Shown: positions 10,265 through 20,502 of the stretch, piece after piece
How positions within the stretch are numbered: position 1 is the stretch's first letter
Layout: every line of letters starts with the position of its first letter
Assembly: GCF_900446255.1 (NCBI RefSeq)
Contig: NZ_UIGI01000001.1
Span: 1,204,763 to 1,268,762 of the forward strand
Origin: Buttiauxella agrestis
GTDB taxonomy: Bacteria; Pseudomonadota; Gammaproteobacteria; Enterobacterales; Enterobacteriaceae
Direction of reading: 5' to 3'
Length of the DNA stretch: 64,000 nt
Position numbers and translations under genes: made by a program
Notes under the pieces: model-generated
Databases searched by the model: none
Told to the model about the DNA's origin: nothing
What the model saw: the letters and a program-made list of their open reading frames with translations, nothing else

Positions 10265-12586
10265 GTGCGAAAGCCTTTACGCTGGCGGCACCGCTATCTA
10301 TTCGTGGTGCTGCCGCTCATTTTATTGCTGGGTATTTGGCTGGCGGACAGGCTTTGGCCGTTACCGCTTTCTCAGGCAAATCCAGCGCGAGTTGTGGTCG
10401 CGGCGGATGGCACTCCGCTGTGGCGCTTTGCCGATGAGAATGGCATCTGGCGTTATCCCGTCACCGTTAGAGATGTCTCACCCCGTTACCTCGAAGCCTT
10501 AATCAATTATGAGGACCGCTGGTTTTGGGATCACCCAGGGATCAATCTGCTGTCGATAATTCGTGCTGGCTGGCAGGATCTTCTCAGTGGCAAAGTGATT
10601 TCTGGCGGCAGTACGTTGACCATGCAAGTGGCTCGTTTGCTTGATCCGCATCCTCGAACATTGGGTGGCAAAGTTCGACAGGTATGGCGAGCGTTGCAAC
10701 TTGAGTGGTATCTCTCAAAAGAACAAATCCTCACGCTTTATCTGAATCGTGCCCCTTTCGGGGGGACGTTACAGGGTGTGGGGGCAGCCAGTTGGGTGTA
10801 CCTTGGGAAATCCCCGCAGCAGTTGAGTTATGCAGAAGCCGCTTTATTGGCAGTGCTGCCGCAAGCGCCTAGTCGTTTGCGCCCTGACCGTTGGCCCGAA
10901 AGAGCACAAGCCGCGCGCAATAAAGTCCTGCTGCGCATGGCGGAGCAAGCCGTCTGGGAGCCGCAGCAGGTAAAAGAATCCCTTGAAGAACCGGTATGGC
11001 TGGCACCAAGACAGATGCCGCAACTGGCGCCATTGCTTTCGCGTTATCTGGTGAGTCGCAGTAAGGCGCAGAAAATAACGACCACGCTCGATGCGCCGTT
11101 GCAGCGCCAACTCGAAGAGCTGGCACTGAACTGGAAAGCTCAACTTCCCCCACGCTCGTCACTCGCGATATTGGTGGTTGACCACACCACTATGGAAGTT
11201 CGCGGTTGGGTTGGCTCGGTTGATATTAATGATCAAAGCCGTTTCGGGCATGTAGATATGGTGACGGCCATTCGCTCACCTGGCTCGGTATTGAAACCCT
11301 TTGCCTATGCTCTTGCGCTGGACGACGGGCTGATTCACCCCACGTCGTTGTTACAGGATGTTCCCCGGCGCTTTGGCGATTATCGCCCTGGAAATTTCGA
11401 CACTGGTTTTCATGGCCCGGTCAGCATGAGCGAAGCGTTGGTGCGCTCGCTTAATCTTCCGGCTGTTCAGGTTCTTGAGGCGTATGGTCCAAAGCGTTTT
11501 GCTGCGCAGTTGCGTAATGTGGGTCTGGACCTGCGTTTTCCGCCGGGAAGTGAGCCTAATCTTTCGTTGATACTGGGTGGCGGCGGTGCTCGTTTAGACC
11601 AGATTGTCGCCGCTTATAGCGCGTTTTCACGCCATGGCCGTGCCGCACAGTTGCGCTTGCAGCCCGGACAACCGCTCGTTGAACGGCCATTGATGTCTGC
11701 CGGAGCGGCGTGGATTATTCGTCGAATTCTGGCAGGAGAAGCACAACCGCAACCGGACTCAACATTACCTGCTGTCGTGCCGCTGGCATGGAAAACGGGT
11801 ACCAGTTATGGCTACCGCGATGCGTGGGCTATCGGGATCAATCCTCGCTATCTGATTGGTATTTGGACCGGACGCCCGGACAGCACGCCGGTTGCAGGGC
11901 AGTTCGGAACGGGCAGTGCCATTCCGTTGTTAAACCAGGTGAACAACTTGCTGCAAGCCAGTTCCGCCGTGCAGAAGGCGCGTCTGCCGGTTGATCCTCG
12001 TCCAGCCTCTGTTTCTGAAGGGCAAATTTGTTGGCCGGGTGGGCAAAATCTGGCTGCCGGAGACAACAATTGCCGACGCCGATTAACCAGCTGGTTGCTG
12101 GATAATAGCCAACCGCCCACGCTTGAAGCCCCGGGGCAGGAGGGCGTGCAGGGCGCAAGAAAGGTTGTCTGGTTGGATGATAACGGTAAACAGGTTGCCG
12201 CTGATTGTTCGGGCGCGAAACAACAAATTATCTCTTTGTGGCCGTTGCCGCTAGAGCCGTGGCTGCCCGCGAGTGAAAGAAGGTCTGCGCGTTTACCGCC
12301 GGTTTCAGAGCAATGTCCTCCGCAGCAGAAAGATGAAGTTACGCCTTTATTGTTGTTAGGGGTTCGTGAGGGCGCTATTTTGAAGCGCCTGCCTGGAGAA
12401 TTACGCTTAGCGCTTCGTCTTAGCGCTCAAGGTGGGCAAGGAAAACGCTGGTGGTTTTTGAATGGCGAGCCGGTAGGTGACAATAGCAATGGAATCGCGT
12501 TGGATCTGGACAAACCGGGGGCGTATCAGGTTTTAGCTCTAGATGAGGCGGGGCAGATAGCGGCCGCTCATTTCACGTTGCAATGA
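10265..12586 (+). CDS. pbpC: PbpC, penicillin-binding protein 1C
   Basis: 773 residues starting at GTG. It has an N-terminal membrane anchor (about 10-28), then a glycosyltransferase 51 domain with the catalytic glutamate in NYEDRWFWDHPG and the GGSTLTMQ motif. The transpeptidase domain has SVLK (Ser341, Lys344), SLN and KTGTS. The C-terminus is the BiPBP_C domain typical of PBP1C. It makes glycan strands from lipid II in the periplasm. It directly follows yfhM, so the two are probably one transcript. Confidence 0.95.
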   Translation: MRKPLRWRHRYLFVVLPLILLLGIWLADRLWPLPLSQANPARVVVAADGTPLWRFADENGIWRYPVTVRDVSPRYLEALINYEDRWFWDHPGINLLSIIRAGWQDLLSGKVISGGSTLTMQVARLLDPHPRTLGGKVRQVWRALQLEWYLSKEQILTLYLNRAPFGGTLQGVGAASWVYLGKSPQQLSYAEAALLAVLPQAPSRLRPDRWPERAQAARNKVLLRMAEQAVWEPQQVKESLEEPVWLAPRQMPQLAPLLSRYLVSRSKAQKITTTLDAPLQRQLEELALNWKAQLPPRSSLAILVVDHTTMEVRGWVGSVDINDQSRFGHVDMVTAIRSPGSVLKPFAYALALDDGLIHPTSLLQDVPRRFGDYRPGNFDTGFHGPVSMSEALVRSLNLPAVQVLEAYGPKRFAAQLRNVGLDLRFPPGSEPNLSLILGGGGARLDQIVAAYSAFSRHGRAAQLRLQPGQPLVERPLMSAGAAWIIRRILAGEAQPQPDSTLPAVVPLAWKTGTSYGYRDAWAIGINPRYLIGIWTGRPDSTPVAGQFGTGSAIPLLNQVNNLLQASSAVQKARLPVDPRPASVSEGQICWPGGQNLAAGDNNCRRRLTSWLLDNSQPPTLEAPGQEGVQGARKVVWLDDNGKQVAADCSGAKQQIISLWPLPLEPWLPASERRSARLPPVSEQCPPQQKDEVTPLLLLGVREGAILKRLPGELRLALRLSAQGGQGKRWWFLNGEPVGDNSNGIALDLDKPGAYQVLALDEAGQIAAAHFTLQ

Positions 12587-12691
12587 GCTAATAGTCTAAT
12601 TTTTAGGCTTTCGCATTGAAAATGTTGCTGACATTCATCTTATTTTAAAAAAATGTTATCTGCATCCATAGGCAATGCGAGACTTGCTCAT

Positions 12692-12697
12692 TATAAT
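12692..12697 (+). promoter_or_regulatory. candidate -10 box of ndk
   Basis: A perfect TATAAT lies 67 bases upstream of the ndk ATG in the pbpC-ndk intergenic region. No good -35 hexamer is visible at the usual spacing, so this is a tentative call. Confidence 0.4.
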
Positions 12698-12763
12698 CGG
12701 CGCCAAATCATAACCGGTTATCCCATCAGGGACCGGGCAAACAGAACAGACACAGAGGTAATC

Positions 12764-13195
12764 ATGGCTATTGAACGTACTTTTTCCATCATCAAACCAA
12801 ACGCGGTGGCAAAAAACGTTATTGGTAACATTTATGCTCGTTTTGAATCCGCAGGGTTTAAGATTGTTGGCGCAAAAATGCTGCACCTGACTTCTGAGCA
12901 GGCTCAGGGTTTCTACGCTGAGCACGAAGGCAAACCTTTCTTTGATGGCCTGGTTGCGTTCATGACTTCCGGTCCAATCATGGTTAGCGTCCTGGAAGGT
13001 GAAAATGCCGTTCAGCGTCACCGTGATATTCTGGGTGCAACTAACCCAGCGAACGCACTGGCTGGGACTCTGCGTGCAGATTACGCGGACAGCTTCACCG
13101 AGAACGGCACACACGGTTCTGATTCTGTAGAGTCAGCGGCTCGTGAAATTGCTTATTTCTTCGCTGAAGGCGAAGTTTGCCCGCGCACTCGTTAA
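12764..13195 (+). CDS. ndk: Ndk, nucleoside diphosphate kinase
   Basis: 143 residues, the full length of the family. The phosphohistidine site lies in NGTHGSDS and the N-terminus is [15 protein letters not shown]. The enzyme moves the gamma phosphate from ATP to other (d)NDPs through the His intermediate and balances NTP pools. The ATG at 12764 follows an AGAGGT ribosome-binding site; the frame is open for 37 codons upstream without homology. A strong terminator follows at 13288, so ndk is probably transcribed separately from rlmN. Confidence 0.97.
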   Translation: MAIERTFSIIKPNAVAKNVIGNIYARFESAGFKIVGAKMLHLTSEQAQGFYAEHEGKPFFDGLVAFMTSGPIMVSVLEGENAVQRHRDILGATNPANALAGTLRADYADSFTENGTHGSDSVESAAREIAYFFAEGEVCPRTR

Positions 13196-13287
13196 TAAGC
13201 ATTTACTGTTAAGCGGCCGTTACATTTTATTTGTATGTAGTTCGCTTTCAGTCATGGCATCTGTGCCATAGAATTTGTACAATGCTG

Positions 13288-13327
13288 CGCCCCGGACGAG
13301 CCTGCTCTCCGGGGCGTATCTTTTTTT
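13288..13327 (+). terminator. Rho-independent terminator after ndk
   Basis: CGCCCCGGA at 13288-13296 pairs perfectly with TCCGGGGCG at 13308-13316 across an 11-base loop, and a run of seven T follows from 13321. Confidence 0.85.
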
Positions 13328-13373
13328 AACCCACCTGGGGCCGTAACGTGTAACAACGAGGCCGGAAGAAAAT

Positions 13374-14540
13374 ATGTCAGAGCAAATTGTCACTCCTGAG
13401 ACAGCCGTTTCAGTCGTTTCCAACAAGTCAGAAAAAATTAACCTGTTGGACCTAAACCGCCAGCAACTGCGTGAGTTCTTCGCTGATATGGGCGAAAAAC
13501 CATTCCGCGCCGATCAGGTCATGAAATGGATGTATCACTATTGCAGTGATGACTTCGATGATATGACTGACATCAACAAAGTTCTGCGTAACAAACTCAA
13601 AGAAGTTGCTGAGATCCGTGCACCGGAAGTCGCTGAAGAACAACGTTCTGCTGATGGCACCATTAAATGGGCTATCAGGATTGCCGATCAGCTGGTGGAA
13701 ACCGTGTATATCCCGGAAGAAGACCGCGCCACACTGTGTGTTTCTTCACAAGTGGGTTGTGCTCTGGAATGTAAATTCTGTTCTACGGCTCAGCAGGGCT
13801 TTAACCGTAACCTGCGTGTTTCTGAAATCATCGGCCAGGTCTGGCGTGCGGCGAAAATTATCGGTGCGCAAAAGAAAACCGGCGTTCGTCCTATCACCAA
13901 CGTGGTGATGATGGGCATGGGTGAGCCGTTGCTGAACCTGAACAACGTGGTACCGGCGATGGAAATCATGCTTGATGATTTCGGTTTTGGTTTATCCAAA
14001 CGTCGCGTAACGCTTTCTACTTCTGGTGTGGTTCCTGCGCTCGATAAATTGGGCGACATGATTGATGTGGCATTGGCCATTTCTCTACATGCTCCGACCG
14101 ATGATATTCGTGACGAAATCATGCCAATCAACAAAAAGTACAACATCGAGACTTTCCTGGCTGCGGTTCGCCGTTATCTGGAGAAATCCAACGCCAACCA
14201 GGGCCGTGTCACCGTAGAATACGTTCTGCTGGATCACGTTAACGATGGGACTGATCATGCGCATCAACTGGCAGAATGCCTGAAAGATACGCCATGTAAA
14301 ATCAACTTGATCCCATGGAACCCGTTCCCGGGCGCACCATATGGCCGTAGCTCCAATAGCCGTATCGACCGTTTCTCAAAAGTATTGATGAGTTATGGCT
14401 TTACGACCATCGTGCGTAAGACTCGCGGTGATGATATTGACGCAGCATGTGGTCAGTTGGCGGGTGAAGTTATCGACCGCACCAAGCGTACGTTACGTAA
14501 ACGTATGCAAGGTGAACCTATTGATGTTAAAGCAGTCTGA
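13374..14540 (+). CDS. rlmN: RlmN, dual-specificity 23S rRNA/tRNA adenine-C2 methyltransferase
   Basis: 388 residues. The radical-SAM cluster motif CALECKFC (Cys129, Cys133, Cys136) binds the 4Fe-4S centre, and GMGEPLLN follows. It methylates C2 of A2503 in 23S rRNA and A37 in several tRNAs, supporting translational accuracy. The reaction passes through a methyl-cysteine intermediate. The gene is followed by an unusually long 439-base spacer with several hairpins before rodZ. Confidence 0.96.
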   Translation: MSEQIVTPETAVSVVSNKSEKINLLDLNRQQLREFFADMGEKPFRADQVMKWMYHYCSDDFDDMTDINKVLRNKLKEVAEIRAPEVAEEQRSADGTIKWAIRIADQLVETVYIPEEDRATLCVSSQVGCALECKFCSTAQQGFNRNLRVSEIIGQVWRAAKIIGAQKKTGVRPITNVVMMGMGEPLLNLNNVVPAMEIMLDDFGFGLSKRRVTLSTSGVVPALDKLGDMIDVALAISLHAPTDDIRDEIMPINKKYNIETFLAAVRRYLEKSNANQGRVTVEYVLLDHVNDGTDHAHQLAECLKDTPCKINLIPWNPFPGAPYGRSSNSRIDRFSKVLMSYGFTTIVRKTRGDDIDAACGQLAGEVIDRTKRTLRKRMQGEPIDVKAV

Positions 14541-14979
14541 TTAGCATTCGTTTAAATCAGATTCGTGCCACGCGGTTGAATTGCTGCGTGGCGCAAAAAA
14601 CACATAGTGATATCTTGCAGTTATGCAAGTTTCGCGAGTGTCTTTAAGATTAATAATTACGGTGCGTTTCACTGCCTTTTAAGGCAGTATGTAGCGGTAC
14701 AACAATAGTTTAGGCGCATCTATTTAAGCCATCACAGTCGCAATCCGCTGACAACATTACAAATGCTGTCTATGGTTAACTCATCAGTGATGAAGTTGTT
14801 CAGGTTAAGCGGTTCGTTTAAGTGAACAAGTTGTTTGAACTAAATGTTATGTTGTCTGAAGGTGTTGCCTTCAGACAACAAATTTGTTTCGCGGAGCGGG
14901 AGTTGTGGCGTAGCGGAAATGCTGTGCGACAAGGCTCCTGCCTAATTCCTCAATCGAACAGTTCCAGCAGTTGTAGCTA
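14541..14979. other. rlmN-rodZ spacer with three hairpins
   Basis: No gene is evident in these 439 bases. Three perfect inverted repeats are visible. GCCACGC at 14567-14573 pairs with 14585-14591 and is followed by A rather than T, so it is not a plus-strand terminator. ACTGCCTT pairs with AAGGCAGT around 14671-14688. A 13 bp stem, TGTTGTCTGAAGG at 14850-14862, pairs with 14868-14880 over a 5-base loop. The last could be an attenuator or part of a small RNA or leader ahead of rodZ. Confidence 0.5.
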
Positions 14980-15981
14980 ATGAATACTGAAGCCACTCAC
15001 GAATCAAATGCAGCAAAAACCACGGGTGAACGTTTACGTGTTGCCCGTGAAGAACTCGGTCTTAGCCAACAAGCCGTGGCAGAACGCCTGTGCCTGAAAG
15101 TTTCTACCGTTCGGGATATTGAAGATGACAAGGCGCCAGCTGAGTTAGCATCGACCTTCCTGCGTGGTTATATCCGGTCCTATGCACGTCTGGTGCGTAT
15201 TCCGGAAGAAGAACTGTTGCCAATGATGGAAAAACAAGCACCAGTCAGAGCTGCTAAAGTCGCTCCGATGCAAAGTTTTTCTCTGGGGAAACGCCGTAAG
15301 AAACGTGACGGCTGGCTGATGAGCTTTACCTGGCTCGTGTTGTTTGTTGTTGTCGGTCTGACCGGCGCCTGGTGGTGGCAAAACCATAAGGCAGCGCAGG
15401 AAGAAATCTCGACAATGGCTGATCAATCTTCAGCTGAACTTTCTGCCAGCAACAGTAACTCCCAGTCAGTACCATTGACTACCAGCGATTCATCTACTGC
15501 TGATACCTCTGCACAGCAACCTGTGCAGACCCCAGCACCGCAATCGACTTCTGCGACTGATCCAGCGCAAAGTCAGGCTGCGGCAGCAACGGCTCAACAA
15601 ACTACCCCGGCGGATTCTTCCGCTGTGGTAGCACCAAGCCAGGCTCCAGTTGATAATGCCCAGACAACGACGCCACCGGCACCCAATACAGCTCTGCCAA
15701 CCGACCAGGCTGCGGTAACAACTCCTGCGGCTGACCCTAATGCATTAGTCATGAACTTCAATGCTGATTGCTGGCTGGAAGTGACCGATGCGACGGGTAA
15801 AAAATTATTCAGCGGTATGCAGCGTAAAGATGGCAATTTAAATTTAGCCGGTCAGGCACCGTATAAGTTGAAAATTGGTGCTCCGGCGGCAGTACAGATT
15901 CAGTTCCAGGGTAAACCTGTCGATCTGAGTCGTTTTATCAGAACTAGCCAGGTTGCACGTCTTACAGTAAGTGCTGAATAA
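14980..15981 (+). CDS. rodZ: RodZ, cell-shape protein linking MreB to the membrane
   Basis: 333 residues. The N-terminal cytoplasmic Cro/CI-type HTH (about 15-80, with [22 protein letters not shown]) binds MreB rather than DNA. A positively charged KRRKKRDG stretch precedes a single membrane helix (about 112-132). A low-complexity Ser/Thr/Gln/Pro/Ala linker follows (about 140-255), then the C-terminal periplasmic DUF4115 domain (about 255-333). It keeps the rod shape by anchoring the elongasome. The gene is 36 bases upstream of ispG, so co-transcription is likely. Confidence 0.95.
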   Translation: MNTEATHESNAAKTTGERLRVAREELGLSQQAVAERLCLKVSTVRDIEDDKAPAELASTFLRGYIRSYARLVRIPEEELLPMMEKQAPVRAAKVAPMQSFSLGKRRKKRDGWLMSFTWLVLFVVVGLTGAWWWQNHKAAQEEISTMADQSSAELSASNSNSQSVPLTTSDSSTADTSAQQPVQTPAPQSTSATDPAQSQAAAATAQQTTPADSSAVVAPSQAPVDNAQTTTPPAPNTALPTDQAAVTTPAADPNALVMNFNADCWLEVTDATGKKLFSGMQRKDGNLNLAGQAPYKLKIGAPAAVQIQFQGKPVDLSRFIRTSQVARLTVSAE

Positions 15982-16017
15982 TCCAGCCTGCATGACGCGT
16001 AATTGTGGAGATTTGTA

Positions 16018-17139
16018 ATGCATAACCAAGCCCCAATTCAACGTAGAAAATCCAAACGGATCTATGTTGGGAATGTGCCAATCGGCGACGGGGCACCGAT
16101 CGCCGTCCAGTCAATGACCAACACCCGTACTACGGATGTTGAAGCCACTGTCAACCAGATCAAAGCGTTAGAAAAAGTAGGCGCCGATATCGTTCGTGTA
16201 TCGGTTCCCACTATGGACGCGGCCGAAGCCTTTAAGCTTATTAAACAGCAGGTCAATGTCCCGTTGGTCGCTGATATCCATTTTGACTATCGTATCGCCC
16301 TCAAAGTTGCTGAGTATGGTGTCGATTGTCTTCGCATCAACCCAGGAAATATTGGCAGCGAAGAGCGTATTCGCATGGTTGTCGATTGCGCCCGGGATAA
16401 AAACATTCCGATCCGCATTGGTGTAAATGCCGGTTCTCTGGAAAAAGATCTCCAGGAAAAATATGGCGAGCCTACGCCGCAGGCATTGTTAGAGTCTGCG
16501 ATGCGCCATGTGGATCACCTCGATCGTCTTAACTTTGATCAGTTCAAAGTTAGCGTGAAAGCCTCCGATGTTTTCCTTGCGGTGGAATCTTACCGTTTAC
16601 TGGCTAAACAAATTGATCAGCCGCTGCATCTCGGCATTACCGAAGCAGGCGGTCTGCGTGCAGGCTCAGTGAAATCAGCGATTGGTCTGGGCTTACTGCT
16701 TTCTGAAGGTATTGGTGACACGCTGCGCGTATCGTTAGCTGCCGATCCGGTGGAAGAAATTAAGGTCGGTTTTGATATTCTGAAATCTTTGCGCATTCGC
16801 GCTCGCGGTATTAACTTTATCGCCTGCCCAACCTGCTCGCGCCAGGAATTCGATGTAATCGGAACCGTTAACGCCCTCGAACAGCGCCTGGAAGATATCA
16901 TCACACCAATGGATGTTTCGATTATTGGTTGTGTGGTGAACGGGCCGGGTGAAGCGCTGGTTTCCACTTTGGGTGTGACGGGTGGCAACAAGAAGAGTGG
17001 TTTTTACGAAGACGGTGTGCGTCAAAAAGAGCGAATGGATAACGACAACATGATTGCGCAGCTTGAAGCGCGTATTCGTGCCAAAGCGTCCATGCTTGAT
17101 GAATCGCAGCGGATTAGTATCCAGCAGTTGGAAAAATAG
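16018..17139 (+). CDS. ispG: IspG, 4-hydroxy-3-methylbut-2-enyl diphosphate synthase
   Basis: 373 residues. An N-terminal TIM barrel is followed by the iron-sulfur domain with CPTCSR and a third cysteine in [10 protein letters not shown], which bind the 4Fe-4S cluster. It reduces methylerythritol cyclodiphosphate to HMBPP, the sixth step of the MEP isoprenoid pathway, using flavodoxin electrons. The ATG at 16018 gives [12 protein letters not shown] as in E. coli; a possible upstream start adds five residues without support. Confidence 0.96.
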   Translation: MHNQAPIQRRKSKRIYVGNVPIGDGAPIAVQSMTNTRTTDVEATVNQIKALEKVGADIVRVSVPTMDAAEAFKLIKQQVNVPLVADIHFDYRIALKVAEYGVDCLRINPGNIGSEERIRMVVDCARDKNIPIRIGVNAGSLEKDLQEKYGEPTPQALLESAMRHVDHLDRLNFDQFKVSVKASDVFLAVESYRLLAKQIDQPLHLGITEAGGLRAGSVKSAIGLGLLLSEGIGDTLRVSLAADPVEEIKVGFDILKSLRIRARGINFIACPTCSRQEFDVIGTVNALEQRLEDIITPMDVSIIGCVVNGPGEALVSTLGVTGGNKKSGFYEDGVRQKERMDNDNMIAQLEARIRAKASMLDESQRISIQQLEK

Positions 17140-17149
17140 TGCGAAACAT

Positions 17150-17232
17150 GGGAAGCATTCGGCTTCCCGTGTATGATTGAACCCGCCAGACGTTTCGCTT
17201 TCGCAAACAGTCTGATTTCGGGTTCATTTTTT
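17150..17232 (+). terminator. tandem hairpins between ispG and hisS
   Basis: A first stem, GGGAAGC at 17150-17156, pairs with GCTTCCC at 17162-17168. A second, TGAACCCG at 17178-17185, pairs with CGGGTTCA at 17219-17226 and has an inner CAGAC/GTCTG pairing; six T follow directly. The second is a good intrinsic terminator or attenuator placed 25 bases ahead of hisS. Confidence 0.65.
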
Positions 17233-17256
17233 GTATAAATTCGGTAGAGAATAAAC

Positions 17257-18531
17257 GTGGCAAAAAACATTCAAGCCATCCGCGGCATGAACGATTACCT
17301 GCCTGGCGAAACCGCCATCTGGCAGCGCATTGAAGGCATTCTGAAACAGGTGCTCGGCAGCTACGGTTACAGTGAAATCCGTTTGCCGATTGTAGAGCAG
17401 ACCCCGTTATTCAAACGCGCCATCGGTGAAGTGACCGACGTGGTTGAAAAAGAGATGTATACCTTTGAGGACCGCAACGGCGATAGCCTGACTCTGCGTC
17501 CTGAAGGCACCGCGGGCTGCGTGCGTGCCGGTATCGAACATGGTCTTCTGTACAATCAGGAACAGCGCTTGTGGTACATCGGGCCGATGTTCCGCCATGA
17601 GCGTCCGCAAAAAGGGCGTTACCGTCAGTTTAATCAGCTGGGCGTTGAAGTCTTTGGTCTGCAAGGGCCAGATATTGACGCAGAACTGATCATGCTGACT
17701 GCGCGCTGGTGGCGTGCGCTGGGTATCGACCAGCACGTCAGCCTTGAGCTGAACTCTATTGGTTCGCTGGAAGCACGCGCTAACTATCGTGATGCGCTAG
17801 TGGCATTCCTTGAGCAGCACAAAGAAAAGCTCGACGAAGATTGCCAGCGTCGTATGTACAGCAATCCACTGCGTGTGCTCGACTCCAAAAATCCTGAAGT
17901 GCAGGCACTGTTGGATGATGCGCCAACGCTTGGCGATTATCTGGACGAAGATTCTCGTGAACACTTCGCGGGCCTGTGTCAGTACCTGGATGCTGCGGGT
18001 ATTGCGTATACCGTAAATCAGCGCCTGGTGCGCGGTCTGGATTATTACAACCGTACCGTTTTCGAATGGGTTACCAGCAGTCTTGGTTCTCAGGGCACCG
18101 TTTGTGCTGGCGGCCGTTACGACGGTTTAGTCGAGCAGCTCGGTGGTCGTGCGGCACCAGCTGTTGGTTTCGCAATGGGCCTTGAACGTCTTGTTTTACT
18201 GGTTCAGGCTATAAATCCGGAATTTAAAGCAGAATCTGTTGTCGATATTTACCTGATATCGTCAGGTCAGGGAACGCAAGCTGCGGCAATGTTATTAGCC
18301 GAGCAATTGCGTGACCAGGTCCCAGCTATCAAACTGATGACCAACTATGGCGGTGGCAACTTCAAGAAACAGTTCGTCCGTGCAGATAAGTGGGGCGCTC
18401 GTGCGGCTCTGGTGCTGGGTGAAACAGAAGTCGCAAATGGTCAGGTGGTCGTGAAGGATCTGCGCACAGGTGAGCAAACTACCGTTGAACAAGCCAACGC
18501 GGTGGCTCATTTGCAGGCGCTACTGGGTTAA
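17257..18531 (+). CDS. hisS: HisS, histidyl-tRNA synthetase
   Basis: 424 residues starting at GTG. This is a class II synthetase: motif 2 is in [15 protein letters not shown], the histidine-binding signatures are LVRGLDYYN and the GRYDGL loop, and motif 3 is GFAMGLERL. The C-terminal anticodon-binding domain runs from about residue 330. It charges tRNA-His with histidine in the cytoplasm. It heads a run with yfgM and bamB, with 36 and 10 bases between genes. Confidence 0.97.
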   Translation: MAKNIQAIRGMNDYLPGETAIWQRIEGILKQVLGSYGYSEIRLPIVEQTPLFKRAIGEVTDVVEKEMYTFEDRNGDSLTLRPEGTAGCVRAGIEHGLLYNQEQRLWYIGPMFRHERPQKGRYRQFNQLGVEVFGLQGPDIDAELIMLTARWWRALGIDQHVSLELNSIGSLEARANYRDALVAFLEQHKEKLDEDCQRRMYSNPLRVLDSKNPEVQALLDDAPTLGDYLDEDSREHFAGLCQYLDAAGIAYTVNQRLVRGLDYYNRTVFEWVTSSLGSQGTVCAGGRYDGLVEQLGGRAAPAVGFAMGLERLVLLVQAINPEFKAESVVDIYLISSGQGTQAAAMLLAEQLRDQVPAIKLMTNYGGGNFKKQFVRADKWGARAALVLGETEVANGQVVVKDLRTGEQTTVEQANAVAHLQALLG

Positions 18532-18567
18532 TTTCCCCAGTGATTAATCGTTAAGGAGAAGGACTGC

Positions 18568-19188
18568 GTGGAAATTTACGAAAACGATAACGAACAGGTT
18601 GATGCGGTAAAACGCTTCTTTGCCGAAAATGGCAAAGCGCTGGTAGTGGGTGTCGTACTTGGCATTGGCGCACTGGTTGGCTGGCGTTACTGGAACAGCC
18701 ATCAAGCTGAAAGCGTAATGGCTTCTTCTCTTGAATACCAAACAGTGACAGATGCTGTGCGCGCAGATAATCCTGCCACACTGGCTGCCGCTGAGAAATT
18801 CGCAGCCGGCACAAAAAATACTTATGGTGCTCTGGCAGCACTGGAATTAGCGCAGAAGTATGCTGATAACAATGACCTCGCTAAAGCGGCAACTCAGCTG
18901 CAGCAAGGTCTTGCCAACACGACGGATGAAAATCTGCAGGCGTTGATTAACGCACGTCTGGCACGTGTTCAAATTCAACAGAAGCAATCTGATGCGGCGC
19001 TGAAAACCCTCGACAGCATTAAAGGTGAAGGTTGGGTAGCGATTGTTGCTGATTTGCGCGGTGAAGCGCTGCTCAGCAAAGGGGATAAGCAAGGTGCGCG
19101 CGATGCGTGGAGCAAAGGCTCAAACACTGATGCTTCTCCAGCCCTGCGTGAAATGATGCAGATGAAAATTAATAATTTGTCGAGCTAA
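18568..19188 (+). CDS. yfgM: YfgM, SecYEG-associated periplasmic chaperone partner
   Basis: 206 residues starting at GTG after AAGGAGAAGG. A short cytoplasmic N-terminus is followed by one membrane helix (about 22-42), then a TPR-like helical periplasmic domain. In E. coli YfgM binds SecYEG together with PpiD and helps newly exported proteins; it also affects RcsB stability. The position between hisS and bamB is the conserved one. Confidence 0.93.
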   Translation: MEIYENDNEQVDAVKRFFAENGKALVVGVVLGIGALVGWRYWNSHQAESVMASSLEYQTVTDAVRADNPATLAAAEKFAAGTKNTYGALAALELAQKYADNNDLAKAATQLQQGLANTTDENLQALINARLARVQIQQKQSDAALKTLDSIKGEGWVAIVADLRGEALLSKGDKQGARDAWSKGSNTDASPALREMMQMKINNLSS

Positions 19189-19198
19189 GAGGGACCCG

Positions 19199-20380
19199 AT
19201 GCAATTGCGTAAACTACTTGTACCAGGGCTGATTTCTCTGACGCTGCTCAGCGGTTGTTCACTGTTTAGCGGTGAAGAAGACGTGGTTAAAATGTCTCCA
19301 CTGCCGACAGTTGAAAACCAGTTTGAACCTGAAAAAACATGGAGCACTTCTGTTGGTAGTGGTATTGGTGATTTTTATTCCAATCTGCACCCAGCGTGGC
19401 AGGACGGCAACGTGTACGCTGCTGACCGCCGTGGCACCGTTAAAGCCGTAAACGCGGAAGATGGTAAAGAAGTCTGGTCCGTTGATCTGTCTGAAAAAAC
19501 GAATTTCTATTCCAGCAACCTTCCGGCACTGCTTTCTGGTGGCGTAACGGTTGAAGGTTCGCACGTCTACGTCGGCAGTGAAAAAGCACAGGTTTATGCG
19601 CTTAACACCTCTGATGGTAGTATTGCGTGGCAAAGCAAAGCGGCTGGCGAAGTGCTTTCTCGCCCGGTTGTGAGTGACGGTTTAGTTCTGGTACATACCA
19701 GCAACGGCCAGCTTCAGGCACTTGATGAAGCTGACGGTGCGGTGAAATGGACCGTAAACCTGGATATGCCAGCGCTTTCCCTGCGCGGCGAATCAGCTCC
19801 AGCAGTAGCGTTTGGTGCAGCTATTGTCGGTGGCGATAATGGTCGTGTCAGCGCAGTGTTGATGAAACAAGGTCAGCTGATTTGGCAGCAACGTATTTCT
19901 CAGGCAACCGGTGCGACTGAAATCGACCGTCTGAGTGATGTTGATACCACGCCGGTTATCGTGAATGGTGTTGTATATGCCTTGGCATACAACGGCAACC
20001 TGACTGCGCTGGACTTACGTTCAGGCCAGGTGATGTGGAAACGTGAACTGGGTTCAGTGAACGATTTCATCGTGGATGCGAACCGCATTTTCCTCGTCGA
20101 TCAGAATGACCGCGTTGTGGCGTTAAACGCTGATGGCGGCGTGACTCTGTGGACGCAAAGCGATTTGCTGCACCGTAATTTGACCTCTCCTGTTCTGTAC
20201 AACGGTTATCTGGTTGTAGCGGACAGCGAAGGCTATATGCACTGGATCAATGCCGACGATGGTCGCTTTGTTGCTCAACAGAAAGTGGACAGCTCTGGGT
20301 TCCAGACTGAGCCAGTTGTTGCCAGCGACAAACTGTTGATTCAGGCGAAAGATGGTACGTTGTACGCTATCAAGCGTTAA
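19199..20380 (+). CDS. bamB: BamB, outer-membrane assembly lipoprotein
   Basis: 393 residues. The lipobox LLSGC (Cys at about 19) follows a signal peptide. The rest is an eight-bladed beta-propeller of PQQ-like repeats; recurring GxVYAL and AxxGxxxW patterns are visible. BamB is a subunit of the BAM complex that inserts beta-barrel proteins into the outer membrane. It starts 10 bases after yfgM behind a GAGGG site and ends at a clear terminator. Confidence 0.96.
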   Translation: MQLRKLLVPGLISLTLLSGCSLFSGEEDVVKMSPLPTVENQFEPEKTWSTSVGSGIGDFYSNLHPAWQDGNVYAADRRGTVKAVNAEDGKEVWSVDLSEKTNFYSSNLPALLSGGVTVEGSHVYVGSEKAQVYALNTSDGSIAWQSKAAGEVLSRPVVSDGLVLVHTSNGQLQALDEADGAVKWTVNLDMPALSLRGESAPAVAFGAAIVGGDNGRVSAVLMKQGQLIWQQRISQATGATEIDRLSDVDTTPVIVNGVVYALAYNGNLTALDLRSGQVMWKRELGSVNDFIVDANRIFLVDQNDRVVALNADGGVTLWTQSDLLHRNLTSPVLYNGYLVVADSEGYMHWINADDGRFVAQQKVDSSGFQTEPVVASDKLLIQAKDGTLYAIKR

Positions 20381-20406
20381 ACTTACCTGACGTAATAGCA
20401 TGAGCG

Positions 20407-20444
20407 AAACGGTTCCCGTAGTCCGGGAGCCGTTTCCTGTTTTT
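20407..20444 (+). terminator. terminator after bamB
   Basis: AAACGGTTCCCG at 20407-20418 pairs with CGGGAGCCGTTT at 20424-20435 (one G-U pair) over a 5-base loop, followed by CCTGTTTTT. Confidence 0.8.
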
Positions 20445-20502
20445 AGAAACGATGTGAATTGACGTCGTTTTATGATGAATTTTGAGTAATGAGGCTTTTA
20501 TC

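Noticed and set aside
12653-12763. N-terminal extension of Ndk by 37 codons
   Set aside because: The extension has no similarity to the family, and a good ribosome-binding site precedes the ATG at 12764.
14567-14600. hairpin after rlmN as an intrinsic terminator
   Set aside because: The stem is good, but A residues rather than T follow on the plus strand.
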